From contig JAJYOK010000029.1 of assembly GCA_021796215.1 (NCBI GenBank), positions 1 to 33,467 on the forward strand: a stretch of 33,467 nucleotides of DNA. Reading direction: 5' to 3'. Under the pieces are notes generated by a model. That model had not been told where the DNA came from, ran no database searches, and worked only from the letters and a program-made list of their open reading frames with translations. Positions 1 through 7,285 of the stretch are shown piece after piece. Origin of the DNA: Bacteroidota bacterium (GTDB lineage Bacteria > Bacteroidota > Ignavibacteria > UBA10030 > UBA8401). Each line of letters opens with the position of its first letter. Within the stretch, counting starts at the first letter, position 1. Both the position numbers and the translations under genes were made by a program.

Positions 1-469
1 TTATCGGAATGGCGCAAAACGAACACGGGTTGTCGCAGCCTTCAGAAATTTTCAGATAGGCATAGTGGTGCGGCGTAGAAAGCGTGCGCTCGCCGAGAAG
101 ATCGTGTTTGTAATTTCCGCCAAGCGCAGTAACGATTTTCGGCTGTTCGTTCGAGCCAAAAAAACTGCTGACCTCCGGAATTTCTTTTTGCAAATCTGCG
201 TGGTACCGTTCTGAAAGGCATCCCATCACATACACGTGCTCGAGCTTCCCTTGATTCTTCCGCTTCACAGCTTCAAGAATTGTTTCGATGGATTGTTTCT
301 TCGCATCTTCGACGAATCCGCACGTATTGATAATGGCAACGGATGCATTGTCAATATTCTCCGTCACTTCAAAATCATTTCCATGCAGCTGGCTTTGCAG
401 CGCCTCAGAATCAACTTGATTCTTTGCGCAGCCAAGCGTGATGATGTGAATTTTTTTTGTCGGAGTCAA
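1..469 (-). CDS. rimO: Ribosomal protein S12 methylthiotransferase RimO (partial, C-terminus outside window)
   Basis: This is the N-terminal ~156 residues of a methylthiotransferase of the MiaB/RimO radical-SAM family, which adds a methylthio group to Asp89 of ribosomal protein S12. The UPF0004 domain opens with ITLGCAKNQVDSE, carrying the first cluster cysteine, and continues with NTCGFVEDAK and VMGCLSERY, the other two. Near the window edge the radical-SAM cysteine motif reads SEGCDNPCSFCAIPI (CxxxCxxC). The LGCAKN-VDSE wording is more like RimO than MiaB. An in-frame TAA lies just upstream, so the likely start is the TTG at 469-467; no ATG precedes the first motif and no clear ribosome-binding site is visible. 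It sits directly behind the HEPN gene and is probably transcribed with it. Confidence 0.9.
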   Translation of the reverse strand, partial: MTPTKKIHIITLGCAKNQVDSEALQSQLHGNDFEVTENIDNASVAIINTCGFVEDAKKQSIETILEAVKRKNQGKLEHVYVMGCLSERYHADLQKEIPEVSSFFGSNEQPKIVTALGGNYKHDLLGERTLSTPHHYAYLKISEGCDNPCSFCAIPI

Positions 470-475
470 TTGCGT

Positions 476-865
476 TTAAATTAATTGTTTTAATTTAGCT
501 ATCGCTTTGTTCATTGCCATAGAATAATCCGGCAAGAGTTTATAAATTTCTTCCGCGTAATCAACATCGTATGTGTGAACGAGAAGGTTACGCGTGTCAA
601 TCATTTCAAGATACACTCTATCATTGTCGACAGCTCCAAGCTGGAACGCAATTCGCACGCTGTCTTTCGGGGAATTCACAATCAGACCTTTCCCGCGTGC
701 AAACTCACGCAATATTTTCCAAAAAAGTTCAAAGCACAATTCAAAACGAAGAACAGCAGAATCTCTCACAAAAGGATTTTTCACTTCTTTCAAAGCGATT
801 GACAGTTGCTCTGAAATAGCATGAAAACTTTGCAAAAGTTCTATAAGTTTTACGTTCTCGTCCAT
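476..865 (-). CDS. HEPN-type toxin / nucleotidyltransferase substrate-binding protein (HepT-like)
   Basis: This 129-aa all-helical protein resembles the HI0074 nucleotidyltransferase-binding family, part of the HEPN superfamily. The motif RNLLVHTY near residues 92-99 fits RX4HXY, which in studied HepT toxins is the RNase active site plus the tyrosine that the partner AMPylates. All key residues are present, so it looks functional. It directly follows the MNT gene, and together they form a HEPN/MNT (type VII) toxin-antitoxin module. The start is either the ATG at 865 or the TTG at 871, which would overlap the MNT stop codon by 4 bp; coupling is likely in both cases. It could instead be a non-toxic substrate-binding subunit. 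Confidence 0.85.
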   Translation of the reverse strand: MDENVKLIELLQSFHAISEQLSIALKEVKNPFVRDSAVLRFELCFELFWKILREFARGKGLIVNSPKDSVRIAFQLGAVDNDRVYLEMIDTRNLLVHTYDVDYAEEIYKLLPDYSMAMNKAIAKLKQLI

Positions 866-867
866 TG

Positions 868-1188
868 TCAATTTTTAAAAAGGATTTTTGTATGTTGAGC
901 GGCGACTGCTTTAAAACGCTCCGGCGCCTTCGAAAAATCCACAACGTCAATTTTTTGAAGAACAGGTATCTCTTCCAGTTCGTCTTTTAATGCGAAAAAT
1001 TTTCCAATGTCAAGTTTTGATGGCGCAATAATCCCAAAATCGTAGTCTGATGTTGGGTTGTACTTTCCTGAAGCACGCGAGCCGAAAAGGAAAAATTCTG
1101 CACCGCGCACATCTGCAAGATACTTCTGTGCAATTGCTGAAGCTCGTTGCAACACCTCATCGGCATGTAATGGTTTCCGGTAAATCAT
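868..1188 (-). CDS. MNT-type minimal nucleotidyltransferase (MntA-like antitoxin)
   Basis: This small protein (106 aa from the chosen ATG) contains the polymerase-beta-fold nucleotidyltransferase signature GSRASGKYNPTSDYD, which is GS-x10-DxD with the two metal-binding aspartates. A third acidic residue is in the following KIDVVDF strand. In MntA/HepT pairs this enzyme transfers AMP to the HEPN tyrosine and so neutralises the toxin. An earlier in-frame ATG at 1248 would add 20 residues that look unlike the family; the ATG at 1188 has a weak AGG six bases upstream and is preferred. It lies between cdsA and the HEPN gene, so the pair appears to have been inserted between cdsA and rimO. Confidence 0.85.
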   Translation of the reverse strand: MIYRKPLHADEVLQRASAIAQKYLADVRGAEFFLFGSRASGKYNPTSDYDFGIIAPSKLDIGKFFALKDELEEIPVLQKIDVVDFSKAPERFKAVAAQHTKILFKN

Positions 1189-1254
1189 AAGTTGCCTGCG
1201 CAGCCCGGCGTGATGAAGTGATTTTCTCTCGCTTTTTCGGTCATTCATTACTTT

Positions 1255-2214
1255 CTACGACAACACAACAAAATCAATATAAAGATACAAAATCGGTGCA
1301 ACAAATAACAAACTATCGAATCGGTCGAAAACGCCGCCGTGTCCCGGAATAAGATTCGATGAATCTTTCACGCCAGCATCGCGCTTAAACAGCGATTCGA
1401 CCAAATCGCCCAGCTGCCCTGCGGTGCCGATGATAATGCCAATAATGATTGCCTGATGAAGTTTCAAATACGGAAGAAAAAAAATCTGCGCCAAAGACAT
1501 TGTTACAACTGCGGCAATAAATCCCCACAGGGCGCCTTCCCACGTTTTTCCCGGACTGACACGAACGAACAGCTTATGTTTTCCCATAGCCGTCCCGCCG
1601 AAATATGCCGCTGTGTCGCACATCCAGATTGTCGCGAAAATTGCAATCACCGTCATTCCTCCCCACGCGTACGTCGTTGCATGTACGAATTCGTCCGAAT
1701 ATCCTGCGCTGAGATCAAGATGCTGCTGCGTCAACCAGTACGGAAATTCCATGCCGAACAATTCACGCAGCCCCAAAAGCGAACCGGCGAACAATCCTAT
1801 ATAAAAAATGCCGAGAAGAGTATAACCGATATTCACGAACACCGAGCCTTTATTTCGAAAAAGCTCCGTGAGCAAAACAATCACAACAGAAAGAAGAAGA
1901 ACCGTGAAAAGCATTTGCCACTTCGTCATCAGCGAGAGTCCGATTCCGCGATCAACAAAATACGGGAGGATGAAAAACTGCAGTTGCTCATGGAAAAAAG
2001 CCACATTGATGAAGAAAGCGGCTGTCATTCCAATTTCTTTTTGCGGCGACGCGCCTTTCCGCAACGCGAGATCGTAGAACTCGTGCAGCGACAACAATGA
2101 AATACCTGTGACAAAAGTAAAGAACCAAATGCCGCCGTAATAACATGCCAGCACAATTGCCGGAATGGCGACAACGGCAACAAGAACGCGCGAACGAAGA
2201 TTCGATGTACTCAT
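1255..2214 (-). CDS. cdsA: Phosphatidate cytidylyltransferase
   Basis: CdsA makes CDP-diacylglycerol from phosphatidate and CTP in the inner membrane, the branch point of phospholipid synthesis. The 319-residue protein has about eight hydrophobic segments. Near the C-terminus it carries the family signature as SLFKRDAGVKDSSNLIPGHG followed by GVFDRFDS, which includes the KD, PGHGG and DRxD elements. Length is slightly above the usual 270-300 residues. The gene overlaps the preceding zinc-ribbon gene by 4 bp (start ATG inside its end), indicating translational coupling in the long minus-strand unit. Confidence 0.96.
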   Translation of the reverse strand: MSTSNLRSRVLVAVVAIPAIVLACYYGGIWFFTFVTGISLLSLHEFYDLALRKGASPQKEIGMTAAFFINVAFFHEQLQFFILPYFVDRGIGLSLMTKWQMLFTVLLLSVVIVLLTELFRNKGSVFVNIGYTLLGIFYIGLFAGSLLGLRELFGMEFPYWLTQQHLDLSAGYSDEFVHATTYAWGGMTVIAIFATIWMCDTAAYFGGTAMGKHKLFVRVSPGKTWEGALWGFIAAVVTMSLAQIFFLPYLKLHQAIIIGIIIGTAGQLGDLVESLFKRDAGVKDSSNLIPGHGGVFDRFDSLLFVAPILYLYIDFVVLS

Positions 2215-2687
2215 AGACGTTGAATGGTTTCGATGTGAATGAAATCTTCAAGACCTAATTCTGTAAGAATTGTAATAGCATGTGCGCGGTCGTCTTTTAC
2301 GACGAACACCCGTACGGCAGAATCGGCTCTCTCGCTTTTGAAATCAAAAAATTCTTTGGGCGAATACACAAGCGGCAGAATACCGTTCGCTTTCAAATTA
2401 CTGACAATGACGTCGGCTTCGAATTCCGAATCCGATACGCCAAGCAGCGCATGACGATCTAAAAATACGATATGGGTCCCGATATTTCGGGAGCAGAATA
2501 TTTTTTTCTCTTTCGTCACAGCGCAATCGCCGCACACAGGCATTCCGCAGACAACGCAAGCGCCTACCGCAGCGGCACCGGGATGATTGCCACACTCAAT
2601 CTCGGCGATTGTGGAAACCGCTGCACCGCAGTTCAGGCAAAAATGCATTTCTTCTTTTGTCGGACACGAACAATTCGGACAGATCAT
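2211..2687 (-). CDS. Zinc-ribbon/B-box-like protein of unknown function
   Basis: This 158-aa cytosolic protein starts with a zinc ribbon (CPNC at residues 3-6, CLNC at 17-20). A second cysteine/histidine cluster follows at about 32-65 (CGNHP, CVVCGMPVCGDC), resembling a B-box-type zinc finger. The C-terminal ~70 residues (LLGVSDSEFEADVIVSNLKANGI) resemble the ferredoxin-like DUF2007 putative signal-transducing domain, whose typical pattern is movement between N-terminal sequence and LL..aGI. The gene overlaps both neighbours by 4 bp, so it is co-translated with the CPBP protease and cdsA. Function is unknown; the cysteine clusters suggest metal binding. The DUF2007 match is from pattern memory only. 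Confidence 0.75.
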   Translation of the reverse strand: MICPNCSCPTKEEMHFCLNCGAAVSTIAEIECGNHPGAAAVGACVVCGMPVCGDCAVTKEKKIFCSRNIGTHIVFLDRHALLGVSDSEFEADVIVSNLKANGILPLVYSPKEFFDFKSERADSAVRVFVVKDDRAHAITILTELGLEDFIHIETIQRL

Positions 2688-3631
2688 GCGACCGCCTCAG
2701 GTTTTTCCACCGGCTGCAGCGACGACGTCACATGAAGATAGACATACAACGACAGAAGAAATATCAGCGCTGAACCGATCATCATCGTAACAACAACGGA
2801 GAGACCGACATCTTCAGAGCCGAGCAGAAAATTGACTTCGGGTGATAACACGACATTTGCCTGCACGTGCTCGCCAATCACTGAAACAAAGTTGTTGGTA
2901 AAATGAGCAATCATCGGAATCAGAATTGTTTCAGAACGGGAACGAAGAAATCCTAAATAAATGCCGAGTGCGGCGAGCGGCACAAGCAAAAACGGATTGA
3001 GATGATACAGGGCAAAAATGATTCCTGTCCACACAAACCCTTTTGTTTTTGTCGAGGCAAGCGTCAGGTTTTTCTGTATGAGCCCGCGGAACAGTATTTC
3101 TTCGCACACAGCCGGTGTGAGCGCGACGACAAGAAAGACAACGAACAACTCGGGAGTTGAATTCGCATGAACCAGCAGGCGAAATGTTTCTTCAATCACT
3201 TTTTCCACATAATCAACGATCGGTTGAAGCGAGGTCGGCAGCGGAATTTTATCCTGAAGAATCAGGTAACCTTCAAAAAACTGCTCAAGCGAAAAAACTC
3301 CGACAATGGTAAGAAGGATTTCCGCCGTTTTAGGCCTTCGTGTTCCAAGGACGGAAGCGGCACTGCCATTCTGCCATCGCATCAAAAACCATGTTGGGAG
3401 CAGAAGGAAAAGTATTTGCGCGGCGAACGTTGACCACCGCATCACCGCAGCATTATCCTGCGTTACAGATGAACCGAAGAAAAACACCGTAAGGGCGCCG
3501 CCGATAAGCTGATACAAAACAAAAATTCCGATAAGCGCGATGACCGCGAAGCCCAGCGGCTGCATTCGCGGGTACGATACGGCAGGCGGTACCGTGACTG
3601 AATTATTTTCGTCCGTCAAAAGATCAGGCAT
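2684..3631 (-). CDS. CPBP family intramembrane glutamic endopeptidase
   Basis: This is a polytopic membrane protein of the CPBP/Abi family (relatives of the CAAX prenyl protease Rce1). Three diagnostic motifs are visible in the 315-aa form. They are CEEILFRG (E177, E178, R182), FALYHLNP (H210) and IAHFTNNF (H243), which together form the catalytic Glu/His site in the membrane. Seven or so hydrophobic segments are present. An upstream in-frame ATG at 3664 would give an implausible 41-bp overlap with the preceding gene. The ATG at 3631 leaves an 8-bp overlap and is preferred. The substrate is unknown; roles in protein maturation or bacteriocin immunity are known for relatives. Confidence 0.88.
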   Translation of the reverse strand: MPDLLTDENNSVTVPPAVSYPRMQPLGFAVIALIGIFVLYQLIGGALTVFFFGSSVTQDNAAVMRWSTFAAQILFLLLPTWFLMRWQNGSAASVLGTRRPKTAEILLTIVGVFSLEQFFEGYLILQDKIPLPTSLQPIVDYVEKVIEETFRLLVHANSTPELFVVFLVVALTPAVCEEILFRGLIQKNLTLASTKTKGFVWTGIIFALYHLNPFLLVPLAALGIYLGFLRSRSETILIPMIAHFTNNFVSVIGEHVQANVVLSPEVNFLLGSEDVGLSVVVTMMIGSALIFLLSLYVYLHVTSSLQPVEKPEAVA

Positions 3632-4646
3632 GGCGGACCTTCGATTTGCGGGAAACCCGGACAAGTTGAAAACCTCGTCGCTTTTTGGCGGAAGAATGCA
3701 TTTCTAATTTAATCATTGCTGCAAGAAGTGGAATCATTATTTCGTGATGTCCGGCAAAATCGTAGCCAGTGCCTTTGTTCTGTGTCGGGCGCGTTACCAC
3801 ATTCATCATCGGACGGTAGTGGCGAAGCATATCGAAATTTGCCGTCGTAAATCCCTGAACATGATGGCCGAGATTGCGTGCGACTGTCAGCGCTTTCAAA
3901 AACACTTCCGGCATAATTACGGCTGAACCGATATTCAACACAACGCCGCCGTTGGTCAAATCTTTAACGGAGTTTGCAAAAGTTTTGAAATCGCGGAAGC
4001 TCAATTCCCCTGTCGCCGCGCCGTCCATTGTCGGCTGCTGATGAATGATATCGGTTCCAATCGCTGCGTGGATTGTCACCGGCACATTGTGTTCGAAACA
4101 ATTTGTGAGAATGGAGACGGAAGCGTTCGGCGCTTTTGCTTCAATGAGAGCCTTTGCAAGCGTTTCGCCGTATCCACAATCGCTCGTATAAAAACTGAGC
4201 GACAGCGCAGTGTTAATGAAGTCGCCTGTTTCCTTCGACATCCCGAAACGTCCGTCGAGAATATTTTCCGCAACATCTTCCGAAGTTTTTCCCCACATTG
4301 CAGTTTCAACATCGTGGATTGACGCGGCGCTGTTCATCGCAATTGCCGTGACGATGTTCCTGCGAACCAGATCAATGAGAAGCGGCGCCAAGCCGACTTT
4401 GATGACATGAGCGCCCATCATCACGATCACAGGTTTGTTCTTCGTCCGCGCGCGAACAATGTCGCGGACAAGCGAGCGGAGATTTTGTGCGGCTAGAATA
4501 TTCGGAAGACTGCCGACAAAACCGGAAAAACTCTGCGCCGACGGCTCGAATACTTTTCCAAAATCCTTCGGCGTCACTTTGCTTTTTCTTCCTTTAATTG
4601 AAATCGTTTTGATCTTCGACAAATCTACTTGTTTGAAGCGTGACAT
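3624..4646 (-). CDS. Deoxyhypusine synthase-like protein (COG1899-type), function unknown
   Basis: This 340-aa protein resembles bacterial members of the deoxyhypusine-synthase fold family. Recognisable stretches are PVIVMMGAHVIKVGLAPLLI, the AMNSAASIHDVETA segment, the ALWGKTSEDV-like segment that follows, and VLNIGSAVIMPEVFLKALTV. True deoxyhypusine synthase modifies eIF5A with spermidine and NAD, but bacteria lack eIF5A; some bacterial relatives make homospermidine. The segment GYDFAGHHEIMIPLL near the C-terminus lies where DHS has its catalytic lysine, and I see no lysine there, so a different reaction is likely. It lies 1 base from the end of the DUF3108 gene and overlaps the CPBP gene, so it is part of the same unit. 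The family call is from pattern recognition. Confidence 0.65.
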   Translation of the reverse strand: MSRFKQVDLSKIKTISIKGRKSKVTPKDFGKVFEPSAQSFSGFVGSLPNILAAQNLRSLVRDIVRARTKNKPVIVMMGAHVIKVGLAPLLIDLVRRNIVTAIAMNSAASIHDVETAMWGKTSEDVAENILDGRFGMSKETGDFINTALSLSFYTSDCGYGETLAKALIEAKAPNASVSILTNCFEHNVPVTIHAAIGTDIIHQQPTMDGAATGELSFRDFKTFANSVKDLTNGGVVLNIGSAVIMPEVFLKALTVARNLGHHVQGFTTANFDMLRHYRPMMNVVTRPTQNKGTGYDFAGHHEIMIPLLAAMIKLEMHSSAKKRRGFQLVRVSRKSKVRHA

Positions 4647-4647
4647 T

Positions 4648-5433
4648 TTATTTGATCCTTGCTGTAAGTGGGCCGCTTAATCCGCTATATTCCCGAAGTT
4701 CGGCATCAATCGAGCCGATGAGCACCTGCGTGCTGACTTTCACCGGAATTTTCCTTTCATCGTCTGACAGCCAAATCAATATTCTTCCCTCGCTTTTGAA
4801 GAGGCCGCCTTCCTTCACCATTGGTTCGACGATGATGCATTTAAATGTTCCTGCTTTCACTTCGACGGTTTGCCTGCCGATATATTTGACATCAAGTGAA
4901 TACGTTGAATCTTTATAAAAATTATGAAGATGAATGCGCTCGCCGGGGCGTGAATGCGAAAAATCTGCTGTACGAACATAATAAAAAGCGGAGACAATAT
5001 CATGAACGTGCGGCGGAATGGGAAATTGTCCTTTGCTCGTGTAGGCGATATGGCTGTGCTGGTCAAAATTCGCCTCGAAATCTCTTCGGAAGCTTCCTTC
5101 TTTCACATGCTGCTCAAACCGCCACGGAAAAACTCCCTTCACATCAAGAAATGTTTCATAGCGGTCGCGCACTTCATAAATCCAAGAAAATGACGGCGTT
5201 GAGTTCACTTCAAACTGTACTTTGTAGCAGAGATTGCCGGCGATCGTATCATACTCGGGAATAGACATTACCGCTTCGCCGGCAGTGACAAACGCATAAC
5301 CAACATCGAATACCAGTCGTTCTCCAACCGAAAAAGCTTTTTGCCCATTCGTCTCTTGCGCGTGAAGCGCCGGCATGCACGCAAACACAACGGAAAAAAT
5401 AATGGTCCGGCAGCTATTGTTCAATCTTTGCAT
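4648..5433 (-). CDS. DUF3108 domain exported protein
   Basis: This 261-aa protein has an N-terminal signal peptide (hydrophobic run TIIFSVVFACMPALHA, likely cleaved before QE). A DUF3108-type beta-rich domain follows. The opening FSVGERLVFDVGYAFVTAGE, the middle PPHVHDIVSAFYYVR and the ending LIWLSDDERKIPVKV are typical of the family. Members are periplasmic or outer-membrane-associated and likely adopt a lipid-binding, incomplete beta-barrel-like fold; no enzymatic role is established. Its start overlaps the GT9 gene by 20 bp. This is consistent with co-expression with envelope polysaccharide genes, but that does not prove a shared pathway. Confidence 0.82.
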   Translation of the reverse strand: MQRLNNSCRTIIFSVVFACMPALHAQETNGQKAFSVGERLVFDVGYAFVTAGEAVMSIPEYDTIAGNLCYKVQFEVNSTPSFSWIYEVRDRYETFLDVKGVFPWRFEQHVKEGSFRRDFEANFDQHSHIAYTSKGQFPIPPHVHDIVSAFYYVRTADFSHSRPGERIHLHNFYKDSTYSLDVKYIGRQTVEVKAGTFKCIIVEPMVKEGGLFKSEGRILIWLSDDERKIPVKVSTQVLIGSIDAELREYSGLSGPLTARIK

Positions 5434-6469
5434 TCGAGCTCACAAGTTCGGTGATCGCGTCAAAAACATCGCGCACAGCAATTTGATCCATGCACACATT
5501 TGATTGACATGCGCCGCCGCGGCACAGCGGACATGTTTTGTTATCAGCTGTAAAAATTTTTTTTGCCGCCGTGTACGGTCCCCATCGCACCGGACTGCAT
5601 GGGATGATCGGCGGATAAAATGCAGCGACCGGCGTTCCGACAATTGATGCGATATGGAGCGGTCCCGTGGAATTTGAAACGAACACCGCCGCACGCTTGC
5701 ACAAAGCGCCAAGTTCACTCAGCGAAAGTTTTCCTGACATGTTCACGGCGTGTGTTTTCATTCCGTCGGAAACTTTTTCTACAAGTGTGCGTTCGTTTTC
5801 ACTTCCGGTGATCACGACAGAAAAATGTAATTGTTCGTGAAGCATATCGCCGAGTGATGAAAACTTTTCCGGACTCCATTCGCGCGCAGAACCGCCGCTC
5901 CCCGGATGTACAATGGCGAACTTTCCGGTAATATTATTCTCTGCAAGAATCGCTTCGACAGCCCGCTCTGCTTCCTTCGGAATATTGAATTCAAACTCCG
6001 GCGGCTGGGAGATGTCCACGCCAATTGTTTTAAGTAAGTTGAGATTATATTCCACCTCGTGCCGTTTCGCGTCTTTCCGGTGTTCAAAAACACGCCGGTT
6101 AAAGAAGAACGAATACCAGCGGTACCCTGTTCCGACACGAATTGGAATTCCGGCAAAAAACATCAGCGTAGTGATACGGAGGCGCGGATACGGAATGATA
6201 ACGAGGTCGAAATGCCGCGAGCGGATTTGCCGCAGTGTGTTCCACAACGAAGCAATTCTGTCTTCGTGCTCATAGATCAGAATTTCATCCACGCATGAAT
6301 GCCCTTCGACCAATTCACGCGTGTATCGCCTGACAAGCACGGAAATTTTTGCTTCGGGAAAATTGCGTTTTAACACCGGCAACAACGGTAATGAAAGAAC
6401 AAGATCGCCGATGCGGTCGGTGCGGACGAGAAGAATGTTTCGGATGTTGGAGTTCACTACACGCTGCAC
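5414..6469 (-). CDS. Glycosyltransferase family 9 (LPS heptosyltransferase-like)
   Basis: GT9 enzymes such as WaaC/WaaF transfer heptose from ADP-heptose to the LPS inner core on the cytoplasmic face of the membrane. The first domain starts NILLVRTDRIGDLVLSLPLL, the hallmark RxDRIGD glycine/aspartate loop. The second domain has the nucleotide-sugar-binding region FAIVHPGSGGSAREWSPEKF and SNSTGPLHIASIVGTP. A C-terminal cysteine cluster, CPLCRGGACQSNVC, is common in this family. The start is uncertain. An in-frame TTG at 6526 is the longest option. A GTG at 6469 follows an AGGAAG sequence, and a GTG at 6457 lies just ahead of the conserved domain. Acceptor and donor cannot be told from sequence. 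Confidence 0.9.
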   Translation of the reverse strand: MQRVVNSNIRNILLVRTDRIGDLVLSLPLLPVLKRNFPEAKISVLVRRYTRELVEGHSCVDEILIYEHEDRIASLWNTLRQIRSRHFDLVIIPYPRLRITTLMFFAGIPIRVGTGYRWYSFFFNRRVFEHRKDAKRHEVEYNLNLLKTIGVDISQPPEFEFNIPKEAERAVEAILAENNITGKFAIVHPGSGGSAREWSPEKFSSLGDMLHEQLHFSVVITGSENERTLVEKVSDGMKTHAVNMSGKLSLSELGALCKRAAVFVSNSTGPLHIASIVGTPVAAFYPPIIPCSPVRWGPYTAAKKIFTADNKTCPLCRGGACQSNVCMDQIAVRDVFDAITELVSSNAKIEQ

Positions 6470-6565
6470 TACGACGGCTCGCTTCCTGTGAATTTTTATA
6501 CGATGCAAAAAATGTGTGGCGCGCAAGAAGAGTTAACAGATAATACGCTTCTCCACAACAGCGGA

Positions 6566-7285
6566 TTACTTCAGCGGCTCATCCATAATGGGATATTTCT
6601 GCCATCCTTCAAAATCGAAGTGCCACCATTCCGTTGAAAGCGGAATAAAACCGTGCCGCTTCATCACATCTTCCAACAGCGCACGGTCTTCGATTGCTTT
6701 TTCCGGTAATTGCATATAATCGCGGTGAGCTTTTTCTGTAAAGTCATCAAACGGTGTCGGCATTTCAAGTTGATTCCCAAGCGAATCAACAATTGTCAGA
6801 TCAACTGCGGCGCCGCGGTTATGGCGCGAGCCATTTGCCGGATTTGCAACGTATCGGTCGTCCGGAACAAGCGCCCACATTTTTTTCTGAACAGACAACG
6901 GGCGGTAACCGTCAAACACTTTCAATCCTAATTTCTGCTTTTGCAGCTCTTGTTGAACCGCGTGCAAACTTTCCGCTGCCGCCCGGCGCAGCATGCAGAT
7001 TGCCGCCGGATACAACACTTCGTGTGTGAAATTATTCGGCGTTGCGTATCGAATATCGAGAACAATAGTGGAATCAACAGAACGAATATTCACAATGTCG
7101 CTGTCGTTTTGAGCAAGAAGCCGCGCTCCCGATAACCACAACAACGCAACGGCACAAAAAGCCAGAATATTTGGATGAATGGATAAATGGATTATTGGAT
7201 TGATGTTCTTGAATTTCCCGTTCATCCAATAATCCGGTAATCCATCAATCCTTTTTTGTCTCTTGGTGATTTTGTGGCTCATCAT
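6566..7285 (-). CDS. ddpX: D-alanyl-D-alanine dipeptidase (VanX/DdpX, peptidase M15D), exported
   Basis: This zinc dipeptidase hydrolyses D-Ala-D-Ala, either recycling peptidoglycan fragments or, in vancomycin-resistant Gram-positives, removing the target. The catalytic motifs are clear: VFDGYRP with the substrate-binding arginine, SRHNRGAAVDLT with the His/Asp zinc ligands, and EWWHFDF with the catalytic Glu and the last His. A hydrophobic stretch (ILAFCAVALLWLSGARLLAQ) indicates a signal peptide, so it acts in the periplasm. The ATG at 7285 abuts the upstream stop codon; an internal ATG at 7225 would give a shorter, more normal signal peptide. The N-terminal codons coincide with an inverted repeat at 7189-7235, so this end may be a recent addition. 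Resistance is not implied. Confidence 0.9.
   Translation of the reverse strand: MMSHKITKRQKRIDGLPDYWMNGKFKNINPIIHLSIHPNILAFCAVALLWLSGARLLAQNDSDIVNIRSVDSTIVLDIRYATPNNFTHEVLYPAAICMLRRAAAESLHAVQQELQKQKLGLKVFDGYRPLSVQKKMWALVPDDRYVANPANGSRHNRGAAVDLTIVDSLGNQLEMPTPFDDFTEKAHRDYMQLPEKAIEDRALLEDVMKRHGFIPLSTEWWHFDFEGWQKYPIMDEPLK
7189..7235. repeat. 12-bp inverted repeat inside the 5' end of the dipeptidase gene
   Basis: GGATTATTGGAT (7189-7200) is matched by its exact reverse complement ATCCAATAATCC (7224-7235), separated by 23 bases. Related GGATNNATG-like words continue on both sides (7173-7204 and 7241-7250). The element encodes the variable N-terminal part of the dipeptidase precursor, upstream of the hydrophobic signal segment. 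It may be a dispersed palindromic element or a hairpin affecting translation start. Confidence 0.6.

Noticed and set aside
1456-2100. Long plus-strand frame opposite cdsA (214 codons)
   Set aside because: It is a shadow of cdsA: Arg/Cys/His-rich with no domain, while the minus strand carries a clear CdsA signature.
7180-7260. Mobile-element terminal repeat
   Set aside because: No transposase or target duplication accompanies the 12-bp inverted repeat.
6566-7285. Vancomycin resistance determinant
   Set aside because: VanX-like dipeptidases are common exported enzymes in Gram-negative bacteria, and no vanH/vanA-type genes are nearby.
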